Position numbers and translations under genes: made by a program
Part shown: positions 1 through 6,158 of the stretch, in pieces
Numbering within the stretch: position 1 is the first letter of the stretch
How the letters are laid out: every line of letters starts with the position of its first letter
Source of the DNA: Chloroflexota bacterium
Lineage (GTDB): Bacteria; Chloroflexota; Anaerolineae; VGOG01
Assembly (NCBI GenBank): GCA_030615705.1
Contig: JAUWYT010000096.1
Coordinates: 1 to 6,440, forward strand
DNA length: 6,440 nt
Direction: 5' to 3'
Notes under the pieces: model-generated
Told to the model about the DNA's origin: nothing
The model's database searches: none
What the model saw: the letters and a program-made list of their open reading frames with translations, nothing else

Positions 1-2155
1 CACACTCCGGGCAGGCCACGCCGGTCTTGATCTGGTAGGACTTGGTGTTGCGGCAGGCTGGGAAATTGCTGCAGGCCATGAACTTGCCGTAGCGGCCGAA
101 CTTGACGATCATGGGATGGCCGCACTTCTCACACATCTCGCCAGTGAGCTGCTCGCCGAGGTCCACCTTTTCCATGGTGCGCTCGGCTTGTTTCACCGCC
201 TCATCAAAGGGGCCATAGAATTCCCGCAACACCGGCACCCACTCCCGTTCACCTGAGGCGATGAGGTCCAGGTCCTCCTCCATATGAGCGGTGAAATCCA
301 CATTTATGATGTCCGGGAAGTGCTTCACCAAGAGATCGTTGACGATAAAGCCCAGCTCGGTAGGGACCAGGCGTCTATCCTCGCGATCCACGTAACCCCG
401 AGTTTGGATGATGGAGATTATAGGCGCGTAGGTGCTGGGCCGGCCGATGCCATACTCCTCCAGAGTCTTGACTAAGGTGGCCTCGCTGTAGCGCGGCGGC
501 GGCTTAGTGAAGTGCTGTTCAGGCAAGAGCCGCAGGAGGTCCAAAATCTCGCGCCTGGAAAGCGGCGGCAGAATCTTGCCTTCGCCTTCCTCAGCAGTCT
601 CGTCCTCGTCTTTGGCCTCCTCGTAGACGATCAGGAAGCCCCGGAATCGAATACTTGATCCCGTGGCCCGGAAGAGATAATCTGGCTTATGGCTGATAGC
701 TGATAGCTGATGGCTAGGGATTACCGTTAGCTCGCTATCGGCTATCTGCCATTTGCTATCTGCTATTACGTCCACGGAGACGGTGTCCAGGATGGCCGAG
801 GACATCTGGCTGGCCAAGAAGCGCTTCCAGATGAGATCATAAAGGCGGTACTGGTCCCGCGCGAGATACTTCTTTGTCGCTTTGGGCTCGCGACGCACCG
901 AGGTGGGCCGGATAGCCTCGTGGGCCTCTTGAGCACCCTTGGCTTTGGTCTTGTAGCGGCGAGGTTTGGCCGGCCTGTAGTCAGCGCCATACTTTTCAGC
1001 GATATAGGCGCGGGCCTCCTCCTGGGCAGCCGCAGCCACGTTGACGCTATCGGTGCGCATATAGGTGATGAGGCCCACCGAGCCCTCAGGGCCTATCTCC
1101 ACCCCCTCATAGAGCTGTTGGGCAATCCGCATGGTGCGCTTGGCGGTGAAGCCCAACCGTCGGGAGGCTTCCTGCTGCATGGTGCTGGTGGTGTAAGGAG
1201 GCGAGGGATTTCGCCGCCGCTGGCCCTTGCGCACCTTGGTTACGACATAGGCCGCCTTCTCCAGCTCATCTACGATCTTCTGAGCATCGTCTTCACTCTT
1301 GAGATCCACCTCCTCGCCGCGAATGCGGTGCAACTTGGCGGTGAAACTACGGCGCTTTTTCTCCCGCTTGGCCAGCTCTGCATCAATGGACCAGTATTCT
1401 ACCGGCACAAACGCGTCGATCTCCCGCTCCCGCTCGACGATGAGGCGCAGAGCCACCGATTGCACCCGCCCGGCCGAGGTGCGGCTGCGCACGTTCTCCC
1501 AGAGAAGCGGACTGATTTTATAGCCCACCAGGCGGTCCAGGATGCGTCGGGCCTGTTGGGCATTGACCAACTTCATGTCTATATTGCGGGGGTGAGAGAA
1601 TGCTTCATCAATGGCGTCACGAGTGATCTCGTGGAAGACCACTCGCCGGGCCTGCTTCTTGCTGATTTTGGCTGCCTGCATGAGGTGCCAGGCGATAGCT
1701 TCCCCTTCGCGGTCGGGGTCTGTAGCCAGGTAGACCTCGCCAGCCTTCTTGACCTCCTCCCGCAGGTCCTCGACCACCTCCTTCTTCTCCTTGGGCACGC
1801 GGTAAGAGGGCTCGAAGTCATTCTCCACGTCCACACTCAGCCGGGACCTAAGTAGATCCCGCACGTGGCCAACGGAAGCCTTGACCCGATAGGGATTGCC
1901 CAGGAACTTGCCGACGGTACGGGCCTTGGCTGGCGATTCTACAATGACTAACTTGCCATCTTTCTTGGGTGGATCGGGCTTGAGAAGCCCGGCGTGGGCG
2001 GGAGTTTTGCCCATGCGGAACATCTTGGTTCCACACACAGGGCAAGTGCCCGTCGTGGCCGGCCGACCAGCCTTAGTGAAGACCGGCTGCGGGTTCTTCA
2101 TCTCCTGTTTAGCTTTGCACTTCATACAATAAGCAACGATCGAGTTATCGGTCAT
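1..2155 (-). CDS. topA: DNA topoisomerase I (type IA), 3' end beyond window
   Basis: Relaxes negatively supercoiled DNA by a single-strand break through a 5'-phosphotyrosine link. The frame is open from ATG 2153-2155 to the left edge, giving 718 visible codons. An N-terminal zinc ribbon (C10-x2-C13, C38-x2-C41) precedes the Toprim domain, which has LVIVESPAKA with E73 and DPDREGE with D146, D148 and E152. The active-site tyrosine is Y365 in GLITYMRTDS, followed by HEAIRP. A C-terminal zinc ribbon uses C675, C678, C695 and C701, and a second begins at C715/C718. The start is supported by GAGGGGAG at 2160-2167, four bases before the ATG. It follows the nucleotidyltransferase by 35 nt, so co-transcription is likely. 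Two oddities: the N-terminal ribbon is a fusion resembling DUF5679 (from memory), and residues about 464-490 come from an in-frame palindromic repeat. The identification is secure. Confidence 0.97.
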   Translation of the reverse strand, partial: MTDNSIVAYCMKCKAKQEMKNPQPVFTKAGRPATTGTCPVCGTKMFRMGKTPAHAGLLKPDPPKKDGKLVIVESPAKARTVGKFLGNPYRVKASVGHVRDLLRSRLSVDVENDFEPSYRVPKEKKEVVEDLREEVKKAGEVYLATDPDREGEAIAWHLMQAAKISKKQARRVVFHEITRDAIDEAFSHPRNIDMKLVNAQQARRILDRLVGYKISPLLWENVRSRTSAGRVQSVALRLIVEREREIDAFVPVEYWSIDAELAKREKKRRSFTAKLHRIRGEEVDLKSEDDAQKIVDELEKAAYVVTKVRKGQRRRNPSPPYTTSTMQQEASRRLGFTAKRTMRIAQQLYEGVEIGPEGSVGLITYMRTDSVNVAAAAQEEARAYIAEKYGADYRPAKPRRYKTKAKGAQEAHEAIRPTSVRREPKATKKYLARDQYRLYDLIWKRFLASQMSSAILDTVSVDVIADSKWQIADSELTVIPSHQLSAISHKPDYLFRATGSSIRFRGFLIVYEEAKDEDETAEEGEGKILPPLSRREILDLLRLLPEQHFTKPPPRYSEATLVKTLEEYGIGRPSTYAPIISIIQTRGYVDREDRRLVPTELGFIVNDLLVKHFPDIINVDFTAHMEEDLDLIASGEREWVPVLREFYGPFDEAVKQAERTMEKVDLGEQLTGEMCEKCGHPMIVKFGRYGKFMACSNFPACRNTKSYQIKTGVACPEC
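684..768. repeat. Palindromic repeat inserted in frame within topA
   Basis: This short stretch is built from repeated GATAGC/GATGGC-like hexamers in opposite orientation. The left arm, about 687-714, contains GGCTGATAGCTGATAGCTGA. The right arm, about 741-768, is an imperfect reverse complement with about 20 of 28 positions pairing. The loop is roughly 715-740. Read in the topA frame it has no stop and encodes a polar peptide including SHQLSAIS and DSKWQIADS. It sits between VSVDV and YLFRATG, which in other TopA proteins are separated by only a few residues as far as I recall. The arrangement fits a small non-autonomous or REP-like element whose length kept the frame. The exact insertion ends and any target duplication cannot be fixed from one copy. 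Confidence 0.7.
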
Positions 2156-2159
2156 GATT

Positions 2160-2167
2160 CTCCCCTC
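2160..2167 (-). promoter_or_regulatory. Ribosome binding site of topA
   Basis: The minus strand reads GAGGGGAG and then AATC before the ATG at 2155. This fixes the start that includes the N-terminal zinc ribbon, rather than a later start at the Toprim domain. Confidence 0.7.
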
Positions 2168-2190
2168 AGCTTCTTCCTCCAAGGTTGTTG

Positions 2191-2616
2191 CTAAGAGCGA
2201 AGCACCTCCAGCAGATAAAGGCGTCCCAGATAGGTGAAATCCATATACTCAAGTCCCACTCGCTCGATGAAATCAGTCAGTTCATCCTCATCACGCAGTA
2301 GCAATACCTCTCCTTGCAGAACGTTATGTTGAAAACCCAGGGGAGCGCCGTTGAGGACATGTACATCCACGGGAAAACGAAGACTTCGGGTAAGCTCCAC
2401 CGAGAGGCTCATCTCGTAATCGAAAATGTCCGTGGCCATGGCCAAAGCTGGATCGAGGTGGACAGCCACATCTACATCACGGAAAGGGAGCCCCTCGGCG
2501 AAAGAACCATGCAGGTAAGCGAAGACGATCTCTTCTCTCGCTTCCAGCGCCTCCCGTAGCCGGTACCGCACATCGTCAGTATCAGCTTCCGTGATGACCT
2601 TGGTATGCTCGTCCAC
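2191..2616 (-). CDS. MNT-type nucleotidyltransferase domain protein
   Basis: Small protein of the polymerase beta-like (MNT) nucleotidyltransferase superfamily. From the chosen GTG start it has 141 residues. The catalytic signature is HGSFAEGLPFRDVDVAV: G37-S38, then D47 and D49 as metal ligands, with a probable third acidic residue D84 in FPVDVHVLN. The S-to-D spacing is eight residues, shorter than the ten of the common GSx10DxD form. The frame can extend to an ATG at 2694, overlapping manC. I prefer GTG 2614-2616 because AGAAGG lies nine bases upstream and the extra 26 residues are not domain-like. Such proteins often pair with a HEPN (HepT/DUF86) toxin and act as AMP-adding antitoxins, but no HEPN gene is next to it here. 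It lies 64 nt after manC and 35 nt before topA. The substrate is unknown and the family call is firm. Confidence 0.85.
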   Translation of the reverse strand: MDEHTKVITEADTDDVRYRLREALEAREEIVFAYLHGSFAEGLPFRDVDVAVHLDPALAMATDIFDYEMSLSVELTRSLRFPVDVHVLNGAPLGFQHNVLQGEVLLLRDEDELTDFIERVGLEYMDFTYLGRLYLLEVLRS

Positions 2617-2625
2617 AGTTAGATT

Positions 2626-2631
2626 CCTTCT
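2626..2631 (-). promoter_or_regulatory. Shine-Dalgarno site deciding the nucleotidyltransferase GTG start
   Basis: The minus strand reads AGAAGG, nine bases upstream of GTG 2614-2616. The alternative ATG at 2694 has only a purine run directly touching it, which is too close to serve as a binding site. Confidence 0.5.
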
Positions 2632-2680
2632 CTCTCGATGTTGCGATACAGCGGGGCGCGGTGCTATAGGTACAAGTTGA

Positions 2681-3748
2681 TCACAGGTACTCATCCTTGC
2701 CGCTCTCTTTGAGCTTCTTCACCAAATCCCTCACCTCCTGAGCCCGCTCTTTGGGACAGACGAGGAGGACATCTTCAGTATCCACAACGATCATGTCTTC
2801 TAAGCCAATGGTAGTCACCAAACGGTGGAAGCCGTGGATTAAACAGCCCTTGGTGTCCAGCCCAATGTGTTGACCGACGACGACGTTGCCCTCCCCGTCG
2901 GCGGGGAGGAGCTCGAACAACGTAGCCCAGCTCCCCACATCGCTCCAGCCGATGTCCACCGGGATGACGGCTACCTCGTCGGCCCGCTCCATGACGCCGT
3001 AGTCAATGGTCTCATTTTCCACCTTGGACCAAATGCGTTCCAGCACGGCTCGTTCCTCCGCTGTGCCCAGAGCAGCGTCTATCTCCATCAACTGGGCGTA
3101 GAGTTGGGGCATGAGCTTCTCGAACTCCCGCAAGATGGTCGAAACCTTCCAGATGAACATGCCGCTGTTCCAGTAGTACCGGCCACTCTCTATGAAAGCT
3201 TGAGCTGTGGTTAGGTCGGGCTTCTCGGTGAACTTTTCGACTCGGTACACGTCGTACCCGTTGGCCTGAGCTGACTTCTCACCTCGTTGGATGTAGCCGT
3301 AGCCCGTCGCTGGGCGATTGGGCTCGATGCCCAGGGTTACCAGGTGACCCTCCTCCGCCACCTGGGCCGCCGCCCCCAGCGCGCGCCGGAGCTCATCCGC
3401 TTTTTCGATGTAGTGATCAGCCGTGAGGACAGCCATCACCGCCTCAGGGTCCAGCCGCCTGAGGTACAAAGCGGATAGGCCGATGCAGGGCCCTGTACCA
3501 TGGCCCTCCGGCTCGCCGATAACGTTGTCTGTTGGCACCTGCGGGATCTGCCGGCGGACAACGTCGGTGCAAGCCTCGTTGGTCACCACAAAGATCCTAT
3601 CGCTAGGGACGAGAGGCATAATGCGTTGACAGGCTTCCTGCAGCATTGTACTCTCGGACAGGAGGCCCAATAACTGCTTCGGGCAAGCCTCTCGGCTGCA
3701 AGGCCAGAGCCGGGTGCCGCTCCCCCCGGCCATGATCAAAGCATACAA
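2681..3748 (-). CDS. manC: Mannose-1-phosphate guanylyltransferase
   Basis: Makes GDP-mannose from GTP and mannose 1-phosphate in the cytoplasm, feeding glycan, glycolipid or compatible-solute synthesis. The 355 residues match the short single-domain form without the C-terminal phosphomannose isomerase cupin. Visible motifs are the nucleotide-binding loop MAGGSGTRLWP (residues 6-16) with PKQ at 23-25, LTADHYI with D111, the FTEKPD sugar-binding motif at 173-178, YWNSGMFIW at 192-200, and IDYGVME plus VDIGWSDVGSW at 248-274. The usual EPxxRNTAPA stretch reads EPEGHGTGP (79-87), a departure at the R-N positions. The start is TTG at 3746-3748, strongly supported by GGAGG six bases upstream. It follows dprA by 66 nt. 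No other sugar-nucleotide or glycosyltransferase gene is visible, so the consuming pathway is unknown. Confidence 0.93.
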   Translation of the reverse strand: MYALIMAGGSGTRLWPCSREACPKQLLGLLSESTMLQEACQRIMPLVPSDRIFVVTNEACTDVVRRQIPQVPTDNVIGEPEGHGTGPCIGLSALYLRRLDPEAVMAVLTADHYIEKADELRRALGAAAQVAEEGHLVTLGIEPNRPATGYGYIQRGEKSAQANGYDVYRVEKFTEKPDLTTAQAFIESGRYYWNSGMFIWKVSTILREFEKLMPQLYAQLMEIDAALGTAEERAVLERIWSKVENETIDYGVMERADEVAVIPVDIGWSDVGSWATLFELLPADGEGNVVVGQHIGLDTKGCLIHGFHRLVTTIGLEDMIVVDTEDVLLVCPKERAQEVRDLVKKLKESGKDEYL

Positions 3749-3754
3749 TTTCTA

Positions 3755-3759
3755 CCTCC
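3755..3759 (-). promoter_or_regulatory. Shine-Dalgarno site for the TTG start of manC
   Basis: The minus strand reads GGAGG followed by TAGAAA and then TTG. The six-base spacing is ideal, and starting at TTG keeps the leading beta-strand residues (MYALI) of the nucleotide-binding fold. The next in-frame ATG (residue 6) would remove them. Confidence 0.75.
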
Positions 3760-3814
3760 ACTTCGGCTAAGCTCAGTACAAGCAGTTCCTTCTGGATGGG
3801 GACCACATCGCCCC

Positions 3815-4924
3815 TCAGTCCACCACGTACTCCACCCGACCCTCTCTGGCCAACACGTAATTCATCCCCCCCACCTGGCGCACCATGCCTTTTAGCTCCA
3901 TCAAAGCCAGGGTGCTGGAAACCTGGGCGATGGGCAGGCCGCTCTTTTCCCCGATTTCGTCAACGTGGATTGGCTCGGCTGTAATGTACTCCAGCAATGT
4001 AGCCTCCGTCTCGTTCTCTGGGACGACGGCCCGCACCTCCGCCTGCTTACTGACCATAGTCAGGTTGAGCTCCTCCAAAACGTCCTCCACAGAGAGGACC
4101 GGTTTGGCCCCCTGCTGGATGAGTTTGTTGGTCCCCATGCTTTTCCTGCGGAAGATGTTTCCGGGCACGGCGAAGACCTCCCGCCCCTGCTCGAGGGCGA
4201 AGTCTCCTGTGATCAGGGCCCCGCTCCTCTCCCCCGCCTCGACGATGACCACTCCCAAGGACAGCCCGCTGATGATGCGGTTGCGTGGGGGGAAATTGCC
4301 CGCCTCTGGTGGGGTGCCAATGGCGTACTCGCTCACCAAAGCCCCTCGTTCGACGACAGCCTGCGCCAACCTACGGCTCTCCGGCGGGTAAATGATGTCT
4401 ATGCCAGAGCCCAAGACGGCGATTGTACGGCCACCAGCGTCCAGAGCGGCTCGGTGGGCCTCGCTATCTATCCCCCGGGCCAGGCCGCTGACGATGGTGA
4501 CCCTGTTGCGGGCCAGATCGCCAGCTATCCATCGCGCCGCCTCCTTCCCGTAGACCGTGGCCCTCCGGGTTCCGACCACAGCCACCGCCCACTGGTCCTC
4601 ACTCAAGATCTCACCCTTAACGTAGAGCACCGGCGGCGGGTTGTAGATGTTCAGCAAGCGAGGCGGGTAGGCGGGATCGTCCCAGGTTAGCACCTTCGCT
4701 CCCTGGCGCTCGATCTTCTCCATTTCCCCATCCAGCGAGATCGTAGAGCGCCCGGTCGTAAGGTTCTCAAGGGCACGCTGATCCAACCCTGCCTTTTTTA
4801 GCTCACGGGCGTCGGCGTGCCAAGCCTTTTCCAAATCGCCGAAGTGATCGAGCAAGGCCCTGAACCTCATCGGCCCTATCCCGCGAACGATGTTAAAGCC
4901 AACCCAATATTTGACCTCGGCCAC
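3815..4924 (-). CDS. dprA: DNA-processing protein DprA (Smf)
   Basis: DprA binds incoming single-stranded DNA during natural transformation and loads RecA. It is also found in many species not known to be competent. Its 369 residues have the usual three-part layout. An N-terminal helix-hairpin-helix region covers about 8-55 (IVRGIGPMRFRALLDHFGD). The Rossmann-like DprA core is about 75-285, with VVGTRRATVYG (117-126), SGLARGIDSEAHRAAL (146-161), FPPRNRIISGLS and AVPGNIFRRKSMGTNKLI. A C-terminal winged helix occupies about 305-360. The start is GTG 4922-4924, supported by AGGAGG five bases upstream. It is probably the first gene of an operon with manC, the nucleotidyltransferase and topA. dprA-topA adjacency is common in bacteria, and here two genes intervene. 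No key motif appears damaged. Confidence 0.96.
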   Translation of the reverse strand: MAEVKYWVGFNIVRGIGPMRFRALLDHFGDLEKAWHADARELKKAGLDQRALENLTTGRSTISLDGEMEKIERQGAKVLTWDDPAYPPRLLNIYNPPPVLYVKGEILSEDQWAVAVVGTRRATVYGKEAARWIAGDLARNRVTIVSGLARGIDSEAHRAALDAGGRTIAVLGSGIDIIYPPESRRLAQAVVERGALVSEYAIGTPPEAGNFPPRNRIISGLSLGVVIVEAGERSGALITGDFALEQGREVFAVPGNIFRRKSMGTNKLIQQGAKPVLSVEDVLEELNLTMVSKQAEVRAVVPENETEATLLEYITAEPIHVDEIGEKSGLPIAQVSSTLALMELKGMVRQVGGMNYVLAREGRVEYVVD

Positions 4925-4929
4925 CGAAA

Positions 4930-4935
4930 CCTCCT
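4930..4935 (-). promoter_or_regulatory. Shine-Dalgarno site for the GTG start of dprA
   Basis: The minus strand reads AGGAGG then TTTCG before GTG 4922-4924. The perfect match at five-base spacing sets the start, since there is no ATG at the N-terminus of the conserved region. Confidence 0.75.
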
Positions 4936-4961
4936 GTAGATTTGCTACCGGACACTTTGAG

Positions 4962-5086
4962 AGAAACCAGGTTTTTCTCCTACTCGAATGGGCGAACTCT
5001 TGCTTTTGGGGCTCTCCGCAGTACGAAAAGTCACATTCTTCAGCAAAAATCCTTCGTCCTGAGGCTCAGCCCGAAGCCCGGTTTCT
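4962..5086. repeat. MITE-like nested inverted repeat in the dprA leader
   Basis: This non-coding stretch of 125 bp is bounded by inverted sequences. AGAAACCAGGTTTT at 4962-4975 matches the reverse complement of 5073-5086 (AGAAACCGGGCTTC when reversed) at 11 of 14 positions. Inside it, CAGTACGAA (5019-5027) pairs with TTCGTCCTG (5053-5061) at 8 of 9 positions, giving a nested stem. No convincing ORF with a binding site lies within. The pattern fits a decayed miniature element or another interspersed repeat. It also lies between the proposed promoter and dprA, so it would be transcribed as leader RNA. Only one copy is visible here. Confidence 0.4.
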
Positions 5087-5113
5087 GACCCCCACTTATC
5101 GCCGCCACCTGTA

Positions 5114-5143
5114 AGCATAAGACGATGTGGGCCTCTTTGTCAA
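5114..5143 (-). promoter_or_regulatory. Probable sigma-70 promoter of the dprA operon
   Basis: On the minus strand a perfect TTGACA (5138-5143) is followed, after 18 bases, by TATGCT (5114-5119), which matches the -10 consensus at four of six positions. Transcription would begin near 5106 and give a leader of about 180 nt before dprA. It lies immediately downstream of the last hairpin after rimM, a sensible place for a new transcription unit. Confidence 0.45.
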
Positions 5144-5148
5144 GATAA

Positions 5149-5285
5149 GCCCGGCGCTAAAGCACCGGGCCAAAGGAGCAAAGCTTTTCGATCTGCAATT
5201 CAGCCCCCGAAGGCGGCTTTGCTCTCTCAGCCCGGACCTGGAAGCTCCGGGCTTCATCAGTGCGCTCTTGGCGCGCTGAAGCGCC
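5149..5285. repeat. Cluster of four short hairpins downstream of rimM
   Basis: Four stem-loops fall in 137 bp. The first is GCCCGGCGC/GCACCGGGC at 5149-5170, with a four-base loop; its single imperfect pair is a G-U on the minus-strand RNA. The second is AGCCCCC/GGCGGCT at 5202-5218, with a three-base loop and one mismatch. The third is AGCCCGGA/TCCGGGCT at 5229-5253, perfect, with a nine-base loop. The fourth is GGCGC/GCGCC at 5270-5285, with a six-base loop. The shared CCCGG cores in the first and third, and the irregular spacing, suggest REP-like repeats rather than one structured RNA. None has a proper U-run. The first, followed by TTATCTT on the minus strand, is the best candidate for a weak rimM terminator. 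Confidence 0.5.
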
Positions 5286-5299
5286 TACTGTAGCCAGGC

Positions 5300-5836
5300 T
5301 CAAATCAAACCCTCCATCAGCTCCACAGTCAGCCGTCCCTGAGCCAGGTTGATCTCAAGCACCACGTCCTCGATGGCTGGGATCAGCATCTCCCGCCCCT
5401 CGCTCCGCACCACGTAAACGTCGTTGGATCCCGTGGAGATGACTTCACCCACCGTGCCCAAGTATTCCCCTTCCATCGTCCAAACAGTGAGGCCGACGAT
5501 TTGGTGCACGTAGTACTCATCCTCGCCCAAAGGCATGGCCTCCTCAATCGGAATTTGCACCAATTGGCCCCGCAGTTTCTCGAGTGCAGCCCGATCATTG
5601 CAGCCTTCCAGTTTGAGAAGAGCCGACCGTTTGTGCAGGCGGAAGCCCTCCAGGGCGAAAGGCACAGCCTTCGGCCCCAGGTAGACCTCTCGCAGCAGGG
5701 CGAAGCGGTCTGGGAAATCGGTCATGATCTCCACCTTTACCTCGCCCCGGTTCCCCCAGGGCCTTGCTACCCGGCCGATAACCAAGTAACGAGGCCCAGC
5801 CTTATTATCTGCTCTCCCAGGTTTTGAATCCTTCAT
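5300..5836 (-). CDS. rimM: Ribosome maturation factor RimM
   Basis: RimM binds ribosomal protein S19 and assists assembly of the head of the 30S subunit and 16S rRNA processing. From ATG 5834-5836 it has 178 residues, normal for the family. The N-terminal RimM beta-barrel opens with YLVIGRVARPWGNRGEVKV (17-35), followed by DFPDRF. The PRC-barrel domain starts near DEYYVHQIVGLTVW and includes STGSNDVYVV and the end motif MLIPAIEDVVLEI. The frame also allows GTG at 5869, adding 11 residues. I reject that start because those codons lie in the terminator hairpin and U-tract and have no well-spaced ribosome binding site. The ATG itself has only a weak AGG upstream, suggesting low translation or dependence on local structure. 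It lies 60 nt after khpA, the common order, but trmD does not follow. Confidence 0.93.
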   Translation of the reverse strand: MKDSKPGRADNKAGPRYLVIGRVARPWGNRGEVKVEIMTDFPDRFALLREVYLGPKAVPFALEGFRLHKRSALLKLEGCNDRAALEKLRGQLVQIPIEEAMPLGEDEYYVHQIVGLTVWTMEGEYLGTVGEVISTGSNDVYVVRSEGREMLIPAIEDVVLEINLAQGRLTVELMEGLI

Positions 5837-5850
5837 CCCGCTGCGACCTG

Positions 5851-5885
5851 AAAAAGAGAGCGGGGGCACGTAACGGAGCCCCCGC
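5851..5885 (-). terminator. Intrinsic terminator between khpA and rimM
   Basis: The minus-strand RNA forms GCGGGGGC (5878-5885) paired perfectly with GCCCCCGC (5860-5867), an 8-bp all-GC stem with a ten-base loop, followed by TCTCTTTTT (5851-5859). It begins about a dozen bases after the khpA stop and ends about 14 bases before the rimM ATG. The A-rich side is only on one flank, so it should act on the minus strand alone. No promoter fits between it and rimM, so rimM presumably depends on read-through. Confidence 0.85.
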
Positions 5886-5896
5886 CTTGATCGCTA

Positions 5897-6124
5897 TTAG
5901 ACGATCTCCAACGTAACGCGCTTGGCTTCCTTAGCAGCGACTACCCTTAGCAGGGTGCGCATGGCGTTGGCCACCCGTCCCTTCCTGCCGATGATCCGTC
6001 CCATGTCCTCTGGAGCTACGTGCAACTCAAGGACAACGGAGTTAGTGCCCTCGATCTCATCCACACGGACTTGCGATGGGTCATCCACCAGCGATTTTGC
6101 GACGTACTCAATCAGTTCCTTCAT
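5897..6124 (-). CDS. khpA: KH-domain RNA-binding protein KhpA
   Basis: Small single KH-domain protein (formerly YlqC), a global RNA binder that in Gram-positive bacteria partners with KhpB/EloR. It has 75 residues, the normal size. The RNA-contacting GxxG loop is G46-R-K-G49 in MGRIIGRKGRVANAMRTL, after the acidic beta-strand region VVLELHV. The start ATG 6122-6124 has AGGAGG at 6133-6138, eight bases upstream. An in-frame extension to 6202 is spurious because it overlaps the preceding gene's end and lacks KH homology. It lies in the familiar khpA-rimM order, with rpsP expected further right beyond the window. It ends ERV-like with KRVTLEIV, nearly identical to the preceding gene's KH end, indicating a tandem duplication. 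Confidence 0.93.
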   Translation of the reverse strand: MKELIEYVAKSLVDDPSQVRVDEIEGTNSVVLELHVAPEDMGRIIGRKGRVANAMRTLLRVVAAKEAKRVTLEIV

Positions 6125-6158
6125 TGGGTCGCCCTCCTTCTGCTTGTGATGTACTGAG

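Noticed and set aside
920..1855. A 311-codon open frame on the plus strand
   Set aside because: It is exactly antisense to topA, whose opposite frame has the full motif set. The predicted protein has no recognisable domain and no binding site.
2630..2675. Possible promoter between manC and the nucleotidyltransferase (TTGTAC and TGTATC on the minus strand)
   Set aside because: The spacing is 19 bases and both boxes match the consensus poorly. Read-through from dprA explains expression.
2617..2694. ATG start of the nucleotidyltransferase overlapping manC
   Set aside because: There is no properly spaced ribosome binding site, and the added residues do not look like part of the domain. The GTG at 2616 is better supported.
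3965..4690. A 241-codon open frame on the plus strand
   Set aside because: It is antisense to the conserved core of dprA and is a by-product of GC-rich codon usage.
5149..5285. Hairpin cluster as a CRISPR array
   Set aside because: The stems differ in sequence and spacing, with no constant repeat or spacer length and no cas genes.
5837..5869. GTG start of rimM adding 11 residues
   Set aside because: The codons lie in the terminator hairpin and U-tract, and no well-spaced Shine-Dalgarno site precedes the GTG.
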